A stretch of 64,000 nucleotides of DNA from Spiribacter curvatus (GCF_000485905.1 NC_022664.1:1240001-1304000); one strand, 5' to 3'. Counted from the first letter of the stretch, positions 45,356 through 54,731 are shown. Numbers and translations are program-made. Notes: a model not told the origin generated them from the sequence alone.

Positions 45356-46434
45356 TGGCTGACGCCGATCAATCCACCGAGCTTAAAGCGCGCGTGAAGG
45401 CAGCGCTGGCGGCCAAAACCCCGGTTGAGATTGTGGGTCACGGGAGTAAGCGGTTCTATGGTAACCCGGTCGATGCGCCCGCCCTGGCGATCGACGGGCA
45501 TCGCGGCGTGGTCAATTATGAGCCCACGGAGCTGGTGATCACCGCTCGTGCTGGGACGCCGATCGCCGACATCAATGCCGTACTCGCCGAACAAAACCAA
45601 ATGCTCGCCTTTGAGCCGCCCCTATTTGCAGGCAGCGGCACCATTGGGGGGGCGCTGGCAACAGGCTTATCCGGCCCTCGGCGGCCCTTTTGGGGGTCAA
45701 CCCGCGACATGACCCTGGGCATCCGCCTGATTAATGGTCACGGTGAGCTGATGCGTTTTGGTGGCGAAGTGATGAAAAACGTCGCCGGATATGACACCGC
45801 GCGGTTGAATGTCGCGGCCCTCGGAACTTTGGGGATTATCTTAGAGGTCTCGGTCAAGGTCCTGCCGGCACCCCAACATCATGCCACGATCCGGCTTGAT
45901 GCCGCCGCCAACGAATGTCATCGCTACACCGAGCAATGGCTGCGTGAGGGCCGGCCACTCAGCGCAGTATGTCACGACGGCGATTATCTCTGGGTCCGCC
46001 TTTCCGGCACCCAATCGGCGCTTGACGATGCACTCGCCAATATCGACGGCGAACCGCTCAAAGCCCATCAGGCCGAAGCCTTCTGGCAAAGCGTTCGTGA
46101 TCAGACGCACGCATTCTTCGTCACCGATGAACCAATCTGGCGGCTGTCGTTGCCGCCTGCCATCGATCCAGGGCATTTTCCCGGCCCGCAGTTCATCGAC
46201 TGGGCCGGGCAACAGATCTGGCTGCGCGGTGATCACCCAGTCGAGTCGTTGCGCACGCAGGCTCAACGATCGGGCGGCAGTGTGAGTTGTTTTCGCAACG
46301 CGCCAGCAGGCACGAGCGCTTTTCAGCCCCTCGATGCGGTGCAGTCACGGCTTCACCAACGACTGAAAAAAGCCTTTGACCCGCAGGCGATCTTTAATCC
46401 CGGCCGGCTCTACCCCGATCTTGAGGAGCCTTGA
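45355..46434 (+). CDS. glcE: Glycolate oxidase subunit GlcE
   Basis: This protein has about 359 residues and a second, shorter FAD-binding domain: VNYEPTELVITARAGTPIADI, then FAGSGTIGGALATGLSGPRRPFWGS and VMKNVAGYDTARL. The C-terminal end is FDPQAIFNPGRLYPDL. It partners GlcD and GlcF in glycolate dehydrogenase. The ATG shares a base with the glcD TGA (45353-45355), so translation is coupled. Confidence 0.95.
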   Translation: MADADQSTELKARVKAALAAKTPVEIVGHGSKRFYGNPVDAPALAIDGHRGVVNYEPTELVITARAGTPIADINAVLAEQNQMLAFEPPLFAGSGTIGGALATGLSGPRRPFWGSTRDMTLGIRLINGHGELMRFGGEVMKNVAGYDTARLNVAALGTLGIILEVSVKVLPAPQHHATIRLDAAANECHRYTEQWLREGRPLSAVCHDGDYLWVRLSGTQSALDDALANIDGEPLKAHQAEAFWQSVRDQTHAFFVTDEPIWRLSLPPAIDPGHFPGPQFIDWAGQQIWLRGDHPVESLRTQAQRSGGSVSCFRNAPAGTSAFQPLDAVQSRLHQRLKKAFDPQAIFNPGRLYPDLEEP

Positions 46435-46436
46435 TT

Positions 46437-47651
46437 ATGCAAACCAATCTCGCTGACTTCATAAAAGAGACCGCCGCGGGCCAGGAAGCTGATGACATTC
46501 TGCGCAAATGTACGCACTGCGGATTTTGTCTCGCTCATTGTCCGACCTATCGCCTCCTCGGTGACGAGCTGGATAGCCCCCGGGGGCGGATTTACCAAAT
46601 CAAGCAAGTCCTTGAGGGTGAGCCCGCGACTGAGAGCATTCAGCTGCACCTGGACCGCTGCCTGACCTGTCGGGCGTGCGAAACCACCTGCCCATCTGGG
46701 GTCGAATACGGTCGTCTCGCCGATCTGGGCCGGGAGATTGTCGAAACGCAGGTGCCACGAACCGCCCCTCAGGGAGGCTTACGCTGGGCACTGCGCACCG
46801 TCCTGCCGCGGCCCCGGTTATTCGGCGCTCTACTCAGCCTCGGTCGGCTCAGCCGGCCACTGGTCCCGACGATGCTGCGCAAAAAAATTCGCCCCCGACG
46901 CGCTCCACCCGCGTGGCCACGGACAAACCAGCATGAGCGCTTTGTGCTCATGCTCGAAGGCTGTGTGCAGCCTGCTCTGGAACCGCCTTTGAACCCACAG
47001 ACTGCGCGTCTGCTCGATGAGCTCGGGATCGGCGTGAAGCGCACCCAAGACGCGGGTTGCTGTGGCGCGATTGATCAGCACTTGGGGGCTCCCGATAAAG
47101 CCAGGGCCCGTATTCAACACAATATTGATGCATGGTGGCCGTTGGTTGAAGCTGGCGCCGAAGCCATCGTTGTCAATGCCAGTGGCTGCGGTGCGCAGGT
47201 GAAAGACTATGCGCACCTTCTGGCAGACGATCCGACCTATGCCCATAAAGCGCAGCGTATCAGTGAGCTCGCTGTCGACCCCATCGAGTTACTCGAGCGC
47301 TACGCCGAGCGTCTGGCACCGGCGGCCGATGCGCCGCGGCGGATCGCCTTTCAAACGCCGTGCACCCTACAGCATGCCCAGCAGCTTGGGGGCCGCGTTG
47401 ACGCACTTTTAACCACAATTGGTTTTGAGCTTACGCCTGTGCCTGACTCCCATATCTGCTGTGGCTCGGCCGGCACCTACTCGGTCCTTCAGCCTGCCCT
47501 TGCTGAGCAGTTGCGTGAACAAAAACTCGATAACCTAGCGACCGGTTCACCGGAGATGATTGCCACGGCCAACATTGGCTGCCTGGCTCATCTTGATGAG
47601 GCTGCCAGCGTGCCGGTCAGACACTGGTTGGAGCTGATACAGGCAGCATAG
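46437..47651 (+). CDS. glcF: Glycolate oxidase iron-sulfur subunit GlcF
   Basis: This protein has about 404 residues. Two [4Fe-4S] motifs lie near the N-terminus (CTHCGFCLAHCP and CLTCRACETTCP). Two CCG-type cysteine-rich domains follow, with DAGCCGAIDQHLG and ICCGSAGTYSVLQP. It transfers electrons from GlcD/E to the respiratory chain. The ATG at 46437 has GAGGAG upstream and lies two bases after the glcE stop. The interval to moeA (about 80 bases) has no clear terminator. Confidence 0.95.
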   Translation: MQTNLADFIKETAAGQEADDILRKCTHCGFCLAHCPTYRLLGDELDSPRGRIYQIKQVLEGEPATESIQLHLDRCLTCRACETTCPSGVEYGRLADLGREIVETQVPRTAPQGGLRWALRTVLPRPRLFGALLSLGRLSRPLVPTMLRKKIRPRRAPPAWPRTNQHERFVLMLEGCVQPALEPPLNPQTARLLDELGIGVKRTQDAGCCGAIDQHLGAPDKARARIQHNIDAWWPLVEAGAEAIVVNASGCGAQVKDYAHLLADDPTYAHKAQRISELAVDPIELLERYAERLAPAADAPRRIAFQTPCTLQHAQQLGGRVDALLTTIGFELTPVPDSHICCGSAGTYSVLQPALAEQLREQKLDNLATGSPEMIATANIGCLAHLDEAASVPVRHWLELIQAA

Positions 47652-47734
47652 GGGCGTATCGCTCACTCGCGTAGTCATGAGCTACCCCCATTGCGGACCG
47701 GCCATCAACTGTCTGGCCGGCAACAGGAAGACCA

Positions 47735-48979
47735 ATGACCCAACCCGCTCACGGTAACCCCCACGGATCGGATCGCTCCCTGAGCGCCGCCGTCCGCGAC
47801 CTTGTCACCACGATCGAACCCATCAGCGGCTACCACCGGGTCGCCCTGCACGCGGCGCTGGGGCAGATCCTGGCCGAGCCCCTGCGCACGGCCGTCTCAG
47901 TACCGGCCCACGACAACTCGGCGGTCGACGGCTATGCACTTCGGCATGCCGATGACGACTTCGCTCAGCTCCGAATCGTGGGCACCGCCGCTGCCGGCCA
48001 TCCCTACTCCGGCACGCTCGGCGCGGGCGAGTGTGTGCGCATCATGACCGGGGCGGTCGTACCGGCCGGCGCCGACGCGGTGGTGATGCAGGAGCGCGTC
48101 CGCCGCGATGGCGATCACATCACGACCACGCAGTGGCCCGTGGCGGGCAACAGTATCCGACGGGCCGGCGAAGATCTGCAGGCCGGTGACTGCATTCTCG
48201 AGGCGGAGCGACGGCTCACGGCGGCGGATCTGGGGGTCATTGCTTCCACCGGTCAGGCTGAGCTCAACGTCAAGCGGCCGTTGCGCGTCGCGTTCTTCTC
48301 CACCGGCGATGAGCTGCGCGGTGTCGGTGAGCCCCTTGGCCCGGGTGAGATCCACGACAGCAACCGCTACAGCCTCTACGGCATGCTCACGCAACTCGGC
48401 GTCGAGGTGATGGATCTGGGCACGATCCGGGATGACCCCGAAACCCTGGCCGGCGCCCTGCGCCAGGGTGCGCGCGACGCTGACGCGATCGTGACCTCCG
48501 GCGGTGTCTCGGTCGGCGATACCGACCATCTCCCCTCGCTGCTCGGAGAGTACGGTGAACTGCTTTTTGGCAGCATCGCCATGAAGCCCGGACGGCCGGT
48601 CACTGTCGGGCGCTTCGACGCGGCCTGGTACTTTGGCCTGCCCGGCAATCCAGTGTCGGTCATGACCACCTTTACGCAACTGGTGACGCCGGCGCTGCGG
48701 CGTCTGGCGGGTGAGGCACAACGTCCCGCCCGTCGCATGCGCGTGACGACCCAGAGCCCCCTCGGGAAGACGCCCGGCCGTCAGGATTTTCAGCGCGGGC
48801 GACTCGTCGAGGGTGGCGACGGCCAACTCGAAGTGGTCAGCGTTGGCCATCAGGGCTCGGGCGTTCTGCGCTCGATGAGCGAGGCGGACTGCTTTATCGT
48901 ACTGCCCGCCGAGCGCGGCTCGGTCGAGCAGGGCGAGATCGTCGAGGTTGAACCGTTCGCAGCGCCGCTGCTCGTCTAG
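47735..48979 (+). CDS. moeA: Molybdopterin molybdenumtransferase MoeA
   Basis: This 414-residue protein has the MoeA domains in order: an N-terminal domain with PVPAHDNSAVDGYA, the MTGAVVPAGADAVVMQE loop, and the MogA-like domain (FFSTGDEL, HDSNRYSL, TSGGVSVGDTD, KPGRPVTVG, GLPGNPVS). A C-terminal barrel completes it. MoeA inserts molybdate into adenylylated molybdopterin. No other molybdenum-cofactor gene is in the window. Its codon use returns to the GC-rich norm after the glc operon. About 180 bases follow before the next gene, with only a ribosome-binding site that I can identify. Confidence 0.95.
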   Translation: MTQPAHGNPHGSDRSLSAAVRDLVTTIEPISGYHRVALHAALGQILAEPLRTAVSVPAHDNSAVDGYALRHADDDFAQLRIVGTAAAGHPYSGTLGAGECVRIMTGAVVPAGADAVVMQERVRRDGDHITTTQWPVAGNSIRRAGEDLQAGDCILEAERRLTAADLGVIASTGQAELNVKRPLRVAFFSTGDELRGVGEPLGPGEIHDSNRYSLYGMLTQLGVEVMDLGTIRDDPETLAGALRQGARDADAIVTSGGVSVGDTDHLPSLLGEYGELLFGSIAMKPGRPVTVGRFDAAWYFGLPGNPVSVMTTFTQLVTPALRRLAGEAQRPARRMRVTTQSPLGKTPGRQDFQRGRLVEGGDGQLEVVSVGHQGSGVLRSMSEADCFIVLPAERGSVEQGEIVEVEPFAAPLLV

Positions 48980-49163
48980 ACGGCGGCGGCGCTATCACCG
49001 GCCGAGTGCTCCAGCAGCTCATCCGCGTTGGCTGGGGCCTGACCAGAATCCTTATCGATTGAAAGGGGTGGGTAGCAAAACCTGGATCGACGGGTCGACT
49101 GACCCCGGTCACCCCGGCAGACTAGCCGCTGATCGGCAACTTCCGTGCAACAGGAGTCATTGA

Positions 49164-50204
49164 GTGGAATACCGCAAACTCGGCCATACCGACATCGAGG
49201 TGAGCGCACTGTGTCTGGGGACCATGACCTATGGCAAGCAGAACACCCAGCAGGACGCCTCATCGCAACTCGACTACGCGGTCGAGCGCGGCATCAACTT
49301 CATTGATACCGCAGAGATGTATCCCGTTCCCCCCGAAACCGAAACCCAGGGCGACACCGAGACCATGATCGGTCGCTGGCTGGCCGACCGGGGCCGGCGG
49401 GACGACCTGGTCATTGCCACGAAGATATCCGGCCCCGGGCTCAGCACGGTGCGCAATGGCAAGGGCGACTACAGCGCGGAGCAGCTGCGCACGGCGGTTG
49501 ACGAGTCACTGCAGCGCCTGCAGACCGATGTCATCGACCTCTACCAGCTGCATTGGCCGGCGCGGAACAGCAACTTCTTTGGCAAGCTCGGTTTTGCCCC
49601 CCGGGGTGATGAGCCGGATCCGGTCGATGGGATGCTCGATGTACTCGAGACCCTTCAGTCCCTGGTCACCGCCGGCAAAATCCGGCATGTGGGACTGTCC
49701 AACGAGTCGGCCTGGGGCACCATGAAGTTCCTGGAATTGGCCGAGCGCCACGGCCTGCCACGCATGGTCAGCGTGCAGAACCCCTACAACCTGCTCAACC
49801 GCAGCTACGAGGTGGGCCTGGCCGAGGTCTCCCATCGTGAACAGGTCGGCCTGCTGCCCTACTCGCCCCTGGCGTTCGGGGTGCTCAGTGGCAAATACCT
49901 CGGCGACGGTCAGCCCGAGAATGCCCGGCTGACGCTGTTCGACCGGTTCACGCGCTACACCAAGGCACCCGGCGTGCGTGCCACTGAAGCCTACGTTGAA
50001 CTGGCCCACGAACATGGCCTTGACCCGGCGCAGATGGCGCTTGCATGGGTGACGGGCCGACCGTTCGTGACCAGCAACATCATCGGTGCCACCACGATCG
50101 AGCAGCTCGAGAACGATATCGACAGCGCCGAAGTCAATCTGAGCGATGAGGTCCTCGACGCCATCGAAGCCATTCATGCCGACGCGCCCAACCCCTGCCC
50201 CTAG
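49164..50204 (+). CDS. Tas-like aldo/keto reductase
   Basis: This 346-residue TIM-barrel protein resembles E. coli Tas throughout: GTMTYGKQNTQQDASSQLDY, the catalytic Tyr in DTAEMYPVPPETETQG, Lys in IATKISGPG, and His in YQLHWPARNSNFFGKLG. The C-terminal GATTIEQLENDIDSAEVNLS binds NADPH. The natural substrate is unknown; E. coli Tas suppresses starvation-mutation phenotypes. Start is GTG with CAGGAG upstream. Its end overlaps the sensor kinase gene by 29 bases or more, so the kinase may be translated by coupling. Confidence 0.88.
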   Translation: MEYRKLGHTDIEVSALCLGTMTYGKQNTQQDASSQLDYAVERGINFIDTAEMYPVPPETETQGDTETMIGRWLADRGRRDDLVIATKISGPGLSTVRNGKGDYSAEQLRTAVDESLQRLQTDVIDLYQLHWPARNSNFFGKLGFAPRGDEPDPVDGMLDVLETLQSLVTAGKIRHVGLSNESAWGTMKFLELAERHGLPRMVSVQNPYNLLNRSYEVGLAEVSHREQVGLLPYSPLAFGVLSGKYLGDGQPENARLTLFDRFTRYTKAPGVRATEAYVELAHEHGLDPAQMALAWVTGRPFVTSNIIGATTIEQLENDIDSAEVNLSDEVLDAIEAIHADAPNPCP

Positions 50205-52008
50205 CGCGCTGCCGGCCGGGCGGCGGGTCAGGCTCGCGGGCATACTGCTCAGCGGCCTGATGGCCCTGCTCGGCCCGGTCGCCGCTACGGCGGCCCATGC
50301 CCCGGACAGCGATGGCGGCCATGCCAGTGTCAACGCCGGCGATGTCACCGTGGGCATCCTCGCCCCGCGCGGCGAGGCCCATACCCTCGCGCAGTGGCAG
50401 ATCACCCTTGACGCCCTCGACGATGCCATCCCGCGGATCACCCTCACCGCCCGTGCGATGACGCTCGATGGCATCGCCGCGGCCGTGGCGCAGGGCGAGG
50501 TGGATTTTGTCCTGACCAATCCCGGGCAGTTCGTGCTGCTCGGCACGCCCTATGCGCTGAGCTGGCTGGCGACGCTGCGCTCCAACCCCGCCAATTCGGC
50601 CCGTGCGGCCCTTGGCTCGGTTCTGTGGGTGCGGGCGGAATCGTCCTACCGCCGCGTCGAGCAGCTTACCGGGCGTCGCATCGTGGCGGTTCACGAGCGC
50701 GCCTTCGGCGGCTATCTGCTGATGCGGCCCGAGCTGCAGGCCGCCGGCGTGGATAGCGACGAGATTGCGGTGGACTTCCTGGGCTATCCGGTGGATGCGC
50801 TGGTCTATCAACTTCGTGACGGGCAGGCCGAGGCGGCCATCATGCCCGTGTGCATGCTCGAGCGGATGGTCAGCGAGGGACTCGTCAGGCGCGATGACTT
50901 TCGTGCCCTTGCGACGGACGAACCCCTCGGCGGATGCGTATCGAGCACCCCCGCCTATCCCGACTGGACGTTTGCCGCCCTGCCGCATGTCAGCGAGGCG
51001 CTGACCGGCGATATGGCCCGCCGCCTGCTCGCGATGGACGGTGAGGATACCGCGCGCTGGGGCGCGCCCGTCTCGGCCGCCCGGGTGGCGACACTCTTCG
51101 ATGATCTGGCGCTCCACCCGCTGGGCGAGCCCCTGTCCACGCGGCTGATGGACGCCCTGCAGCGCTACTGGCATTACAGCGTGGCGGCCCTCGTGCTGCT
51201 CGCGATGGCGCTGATGTACCACGCATGGCTGCAGCGCAAGGCCCGCCGCCACGGGCGGGCCCTCGAGGCGACGCAGCTGGCGCTGCGCGAGCGTGAACGG
51301 GAACTGGCCGATGCCCAGAGCCTGAACGTGTCCGGCGAGCTGGCCACCACCCTTGCCCACGAACTCAACCAGCCGCTTGCCGCCATCCGTCACTATGCCG
51401 AGGGCAGTGTCCTGCGCCTGCAGCGCGAAGCGCCCGACAGCCCCCTTCTCGAGCCGCTGTCACGCATCGGCCATGAGGCCGATCGCGGCGCCGGCATCAT
51501 CGACCAGGCCCGGCAATGGATCCGGCGCGACGCCCCGCCACCGGAGCGCCTGCCTTTGCATGGCCTGTTCGACCATGTCCGGGCACTGGCCCAGCCGCGG
51601 CTGAAACGGCTGGATGTCTCCCTGGAGCGCTCCATCCAGCCCGATGATCTGGCTGTGCTTGGCAATCGTCTGGCCATGGAGCAGGTCCTTGGCAACCTCA
51701 TCGGCAACAGCCTCGACGCCTTCGAGGCCGCCGACCGATGCGGCTGGATCCACATCGACGCGCGTCGCGCCGCAGACCCCGGCCAGGTGACGCTGACGAT
51801 CCGTGACAACGCCGGGGGCTTCAGCCCCGAGCGACTGGCGCGACCGTTCATGCCCCTCGACACCACCCGTGCTCAGGGCATGGGGTTGGGGCTGGTGATC
51901 ACCCGCCGGCTGCTGCAGCGCCAGGGTGGCGACATCAGCGTCGGCAACCATGCCCGGGGCGGCGCGGAGATCACGGTGCGCATCCCAAGCGCGGAGGCAT
52001 CGCAATGA
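50176..52008 (+). CDS. TtrS-like sensor histidine kinase with periplasmic PhnD-type domain
   Basis: This protein has about 610 residues. A signal/anchor helix (VRLAGILLSGLMALLGPVA) precedes a PhnD-type substrate-binding domain (about 45-310). That domain has VTVGILAPRGEAHTLAQW, FVLTNPGQFVLL and ERAFGGYLLMRPEL. A transmembrane helix follows (ALVLLAMALMYHAWL), then the H-box LAHELNQPLAAIRHYAEG and ATPase boxes NLIGNSLDAFE, IRDNAGGFS and GMGLGLVITRRLL. This is the TtrS architecture that in Salmonella senses tetrathionate. The start is uncertain: ATG at 50176 or at 50146, both inside the reductase gene. It is coupled to the next gene by a four-base overlap. Confidence 0.88.
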   Translation: MPTRPTPAPSALPAGRRVRLAGILLSGLMALLGPVAATAAHAPDSDGGHASVNAGDVTVGILAPRGEAHTLAQWQITLDALDDAIPRITLTARAMTLDGIAAAVAQGEVDFVLTNPGQFVLLGTPYALSWLATLRSNPANSARAALGSVLWVRAESSYRRVEQLTGRRIVAVHERAFGGYLLMRPELQAAGVDSDEIAVDFLGYPVDALVYQLRDGQAEAAIMPVCMLERMVSEGLVRRDDFRALATDEPLGGCVSSTPAYPDWTFAALPHVSEALTGDMARRLLAMDGEDTARWGAPVSAARVATLFDDLALHPLGEPLSTRLMDALQRYWHYSVAALVLLAMALMYHAWLQRKARRHGRALEATQLALRERERELADAQSLNVSGELATTLAHELNQPLAAIRHYAEGSVLRLQREAPDSPLLEPLSRIGHEADRGAGIIDQARQWIRRDAPPPERLPLHGLFDHVRALAQPRLKRLDVSLERSIQPDDLAVLGNRLAMEQVLGNLIGNSLDAFEAADRCGWIHIDARRAADPGQVTLTIRDNAGGFSPERLARPFMPLDTTRAQGMGLGLVITRRLLQRQGGDISVGNHARGGAEITVRIPSAEASQ

Positions 52009-52601
52009 GCGAGGCGCTGGCCGTCCACCTGGTCGATGACGATGCAGGCGTGGCCGAGGCCTGCCGTTATCTGCTCGAGGGCCTGGGGCTCGCGGTCATT
52101 GACTGGCGCAGTGGTGAGGACTTTCTGGCCGGCGCCAACCTCGACGAGCCCGCTGCTGTACTGCTCGACATGCGCTTGCCGGGCATCGATGGCAGGGCCG
52201 TCCACGAGCGGCTGCAGGCCGCCGACGCCTGCCTCGGCGTCATTATCCTCACCGGTCATGGCGATATCGACATGGCGGTCGAATCGATGAAACGCGGCGC
52301 TGTAGACTTTCTGCAGAAACCCGTTGGTGCCAGGGCCATGGAGCGGGCCCTGGCCTCGGCCTTCGCCCGTGCCCGCCAGTGCGCCAGCGATCGGCGGATC
52401 CGTCACCTCGCCGCCGCTCTCAGTGAGCGGGAACGCGAGATCGCCCGCCGGGTCAGCGAGGGCCTGACCAACCGAGAAATCGCCGAGGCGCTGCATATCG
52501 CGGTCCGCACCGTCGAGGTCCACCGCTCGCGGGTGGTCGAGAAGATGGGTGCGGCGAACAGCGCCGAACTGGCCGCGCTGTGGCAGCGCCTCGAAGCCTG
52601 A
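52005..52601 (+). CDS. TtrR/FixJ-family response regulator
   Basis: This 198-residue protein has a receiver domain: VHLVDDDAGVAEACRYLL, phosphoacceptor Asp in AAVLLDMRLPGIDG, and Lys in VDFLQKPV. A LuxR-type helix-turn-helix follows (LSEREREIARRVSEGLTNREIAEALHIAVRTVEVHRSRVVEKM). This is a FixJ/TtrR-type transcription factor paired with the TtrS-like kinase. No tetrathionate reductase (ttrABC) genes are adjacent, so the target is unknown. It ends six bases from a convergent outer-membrane protein gene. Confidence 0.9.
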   Translation: MSEALAVHLVDDDAGVAEACRYLLEGLGLAVIDWRSGEDFLAGANLDEPAAVLLDMRLPGIDGRAVHERLQAADACLGVIILTGHGDIDMAVESMKRGAVDFLQKPVGARAMERALASAFARARQCASDRRIRHLAAALSEREREIARRVSEGLTNREIAEALHIAVRTVEVHRSRVVEKMGAANSAELAALWQRLEA

Positions 52602-52607
52602 CTGCGG

Positions 52608-53636
52608 CTAGAAGAACTGCACCAGTCGCACCTGCACCGCGGATTCCAGTGAAAGGGCGCTGCGATCGCTGACAACCCGTTTAAGGCTGACATTGATCCG
52701 CGTCTGGCGGGTGTGTGCAAAAAGCCCCCAGAGGCCGTACCGATCGCGATTGATCGACGGTCCCCAGTCGCCACCGTCAATGCGGGAGGCGGCACCGCGG
52801 TCGATGTAGTAGCTCGCGGCCAGGGTCACCGCCGGATGGGCACGCCAGGCGAGCGATGTCTGGTAGCTGTGGTAGGGCTCGACCTCGAGCGTCGCCGGAC
52901 GCGCCGGCATCAGCCCTTCGGGCCCCACCGTCAGACGATCGCCGATGTAGTCATCATTGTCGCCGAACGCCATCACATCAGCCGCCAGGCTCCATTCGAA
53001 TCCTGCCGGCAGACGCTGATGAAAGCCGGCCTGCACGATCCCGGCGTAACGATTACTGCCCGGATTGAGGTTGGCCCCCAGGGTGCGATCCACCTTGTAT
53101 TCGCCGGTCGGGGCAATCAGATACCCGGCAATGCCAAGAAAGCGCCCGGCGACCCGATCCGCCAGCGGCCATGTCGCCACGGCCAGCGCGGCATCGCCGA
53201 CACCGCGGCCGCCATCAAGATCAAACTGCGAGGCGGCCTGCCCACCCAGGTCATGGTCGACAAACGGGATCTCGCCGTACACATAGGCAGGCTGATCACC
53301 CAGCGAAAAGGCCTGACCGAGGCGCAGACTGGCGCTATGCCGGTCGACGGTGGCATCGACATTCATGCCCGCGCCCACATCGAGGCGCCCGGACAGAGAC
53401 CGTTCCGAGAGCTCGAGGCTCAGCCCGGTCACGCCCGCCGGTGGCGCGATGCCACTGAGCGGCCCCAGATCCAGGGCGTCTACGCGAGCCGGCTGAACCC
53501 CGAGGCCCGCGATCAACACCACGCCAATGAGCCATGCCCGCCACCGCCCGGTGACACTCGATGCTTGTCCTGCCAACGTCGATATACCGTTTCCTGACAC
53601 TGCTTTATGAATGACAGGAATGGTCGCAATCAGCAA
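52608..53636 (-). CDS. Outer-membrane beta-barrel-like protein
   Basis: This protein has up to 342 residues and a signal peptide-like segment (RWRAWLIGVVLIAGLGVQPA). A series of alternating hydrophobic strands follows, and the chain ends in aromatic Phe (VRLVQFF), as outer-membrane barrels do. Segments such as AYVYGEIPFVDHDLGG, LAVATWPL and GYLIAPTGEYKV suggest the Phenol_MetA_deg/DUF3187-type transporter-like group. I am not sure which. The first codon in this frame is TTG. A GTG at 53600 or a TTG at 53576 are other choices. Function is not established. It converges on the response regulator. Confidence 0.6.
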   Translation of the reverse strand: MLIATIPVIHKAVSGNGISTLAGQASSVTGRWRAWLIGVVLIAGLGVQPARVDALDLGPLSGIAPPAGVTGLSLELSERSLSGRLDVGAGMNVDATVDRHSASLRLGQAFSLGDQPAYVYGEIPFVDHDLGGQAASQFDLDGGRGVGDAALAVATWPLADRVAGRFLGIAGYLIAPTGEYKVDRTLGANLNPGSNRYAGIVQAGFHQRLPAGFEWSLAADVMAFGDNDDYIGDRLTVGPEGLMPARPATLEVEPYHSYQTSLAWRAHPAVTLAASYYIDRGAASRIDGGDWGPSINRDRYGLWGLFAHTRQTRINVSLKRVVSDRSALSLESAVQVRLVQFF

Positions 53637-53647
53637 GTTTTGATCGG

Positions 53648-54574
53648 CTAGACGACCGCTGCGGCAGTGGCGTTCGGCGTGCCCGCAAAATGCTCCATGA
53701 TGTGCTCCGCGAGCGCCTCCACGGCGGCCCCGCGGGCGGGCATGCGCAGCATGAGCACTTCATAATCGCCCAGCGGTGAGAGACCGGCTTCTTCTTCCTC
53801 GATGACACGCAGCGGGGCATGCACCAGTCCCCTCGGTAGCGGCGTGATCGCGATGTCCTGCCCCGTAGCCGCCTCCTGAGCGGCGGTGTGCTCGCAGGTA
53901 TAGGCGATCCGATAACGATGGCCGCTGCGGTTGAGCGACTCCAGGGCCATTCGCCGCCAGGGGCAGCCACGATCGGCCACGGCTATGGGCAGGGGGGTTC
54001 GCTGCAGCGCGATACCGCCCTCGCGACCGGCCCACACCAATGGCTCGCGATAGACCGGCTCCGCCAGCCGGTGGGGTCGATTACCGGCTTCGGCGACCAG
54101 AAGGGCCACATCCAACTCGCCGATATCCAGACGTCGCATCAGATCCGGACTTCGACCCACACGCACATTGACCTGGACGGCCGGATAGCTCCGACTGAAG
54201 AGTGAAAGAATACCCGGCAGAACACGTGTCCCCAGATCGTCCGGGGCCCCCAACCGAACGGTACCCCCGACCTGGGGCGAGAGGAACTGGCCCACCGCCT
54301 CATCGTTGATTTCCAGCAGCTGACGGGCATATCCCAGCATCGTCTCCCCTTCCGGGGTGAGATGGACCTGGCGCGGCTCGCGCACGAAAAGCGCCCGTCC
54401 AAGCATTTCCTCGAGGCGCTTGATCTGCATGCTCACCGCCGATGGCGTTCGATAGATCTGTTGTGCCGCTCGGGAAAAGCTCCCGGTCTCAGAGATGGCG
54501 AGGAAAGTCCGCAGGATTTCCATATCCAGCAAGGGTAGCCCCTGCGGCGAATTGGGTGACGTCGGCGTCGACAT
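53648..54574 (-). CDS. LysR-family transcriptional regulator, LrhA-like
   Basis: This 308-residue protein has an N-terminal LysR helix-turn-helix (LDMEILRTFLAISETGSFSR, then AAQQIYRTPSAVSMQIKRLE) and a substrate-binding domain with VRLGAPDDLGTRVLPGIL. The AQQIYRTPSAVSMQIKRLE pattern and the inducer domain resemble the LrhA/HexA branch. Start ATG at 54574 has AGGAG upstream. It is divergent from a DUF1127-like gene, a pairing seen elsewhere, so it may control that gene. The shared interval is AT-rich. Confidence 0.85.
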   Translation of the reverse strand: MSTPTSPNSPQGLPLLDMEILRTFLAISETGSFSRAAQQIYRTPSAVSMQIKRLEEMLGRALFVREPRQVHLTPEGETMLGYARQLLEINDEAVGQFLSPQVGGTVRLGAPDDLGTRVLPGILSLFSRSYPAVQVNVRVGRSPDLMRRLDIGELDVALLVAEAGNRPHRLAEPVYREPLVWAGREGGIALQRTPLPIAVADRGCPWRRMALESLNRSGHRYRIAYTCEHTAAQEAATGQDIAITPLPRGLVHAPLRVIEEEEAGLSPLGDYEVLMLRMPARGAAVEALAEHIMEHFAGTPNATAAAVV

Positions 54575-54731
54575 CGGTCGCTCCTGTTTTTCCCTTACGG
54601 ATCATTAAAATTGAACTGAAAGTTTATTCTTATTCGGTTGTCTGAACAAATACCGGGCGAGACAATATTGCCAGTGCAGCCACACCGCTGCCTGCGAAGA
54701 CCGTCAAACGACTCAACGGAGGTCAACGACG
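54575..54731. promoter_or_regulatory. AT-rich divergent control region, LysR / DUF1127 genes
   Basis: This 157-base interval is the most AT-rich patch in its neighbourhood. It holds small inverted repeats AACT-GAA-AGTT (54614-54624) and TTGT-CTGA-ACAA (around 54638-54649). These could be LysR binding half-sites, but the matches are short. I could not fix promoters for either gene. Confidence 0.35.

Noticed and set aside
43773-47672. Similar 12-base words TATCACTCACTC (about 43778) and TATCGCTCACTC (about 47659) flanking the glc operon as att-like repeats
   Set aside because: Only 12 bases with one mismatch and no integrase or tRNA-end duplication; not strong enough to call attachment sites.
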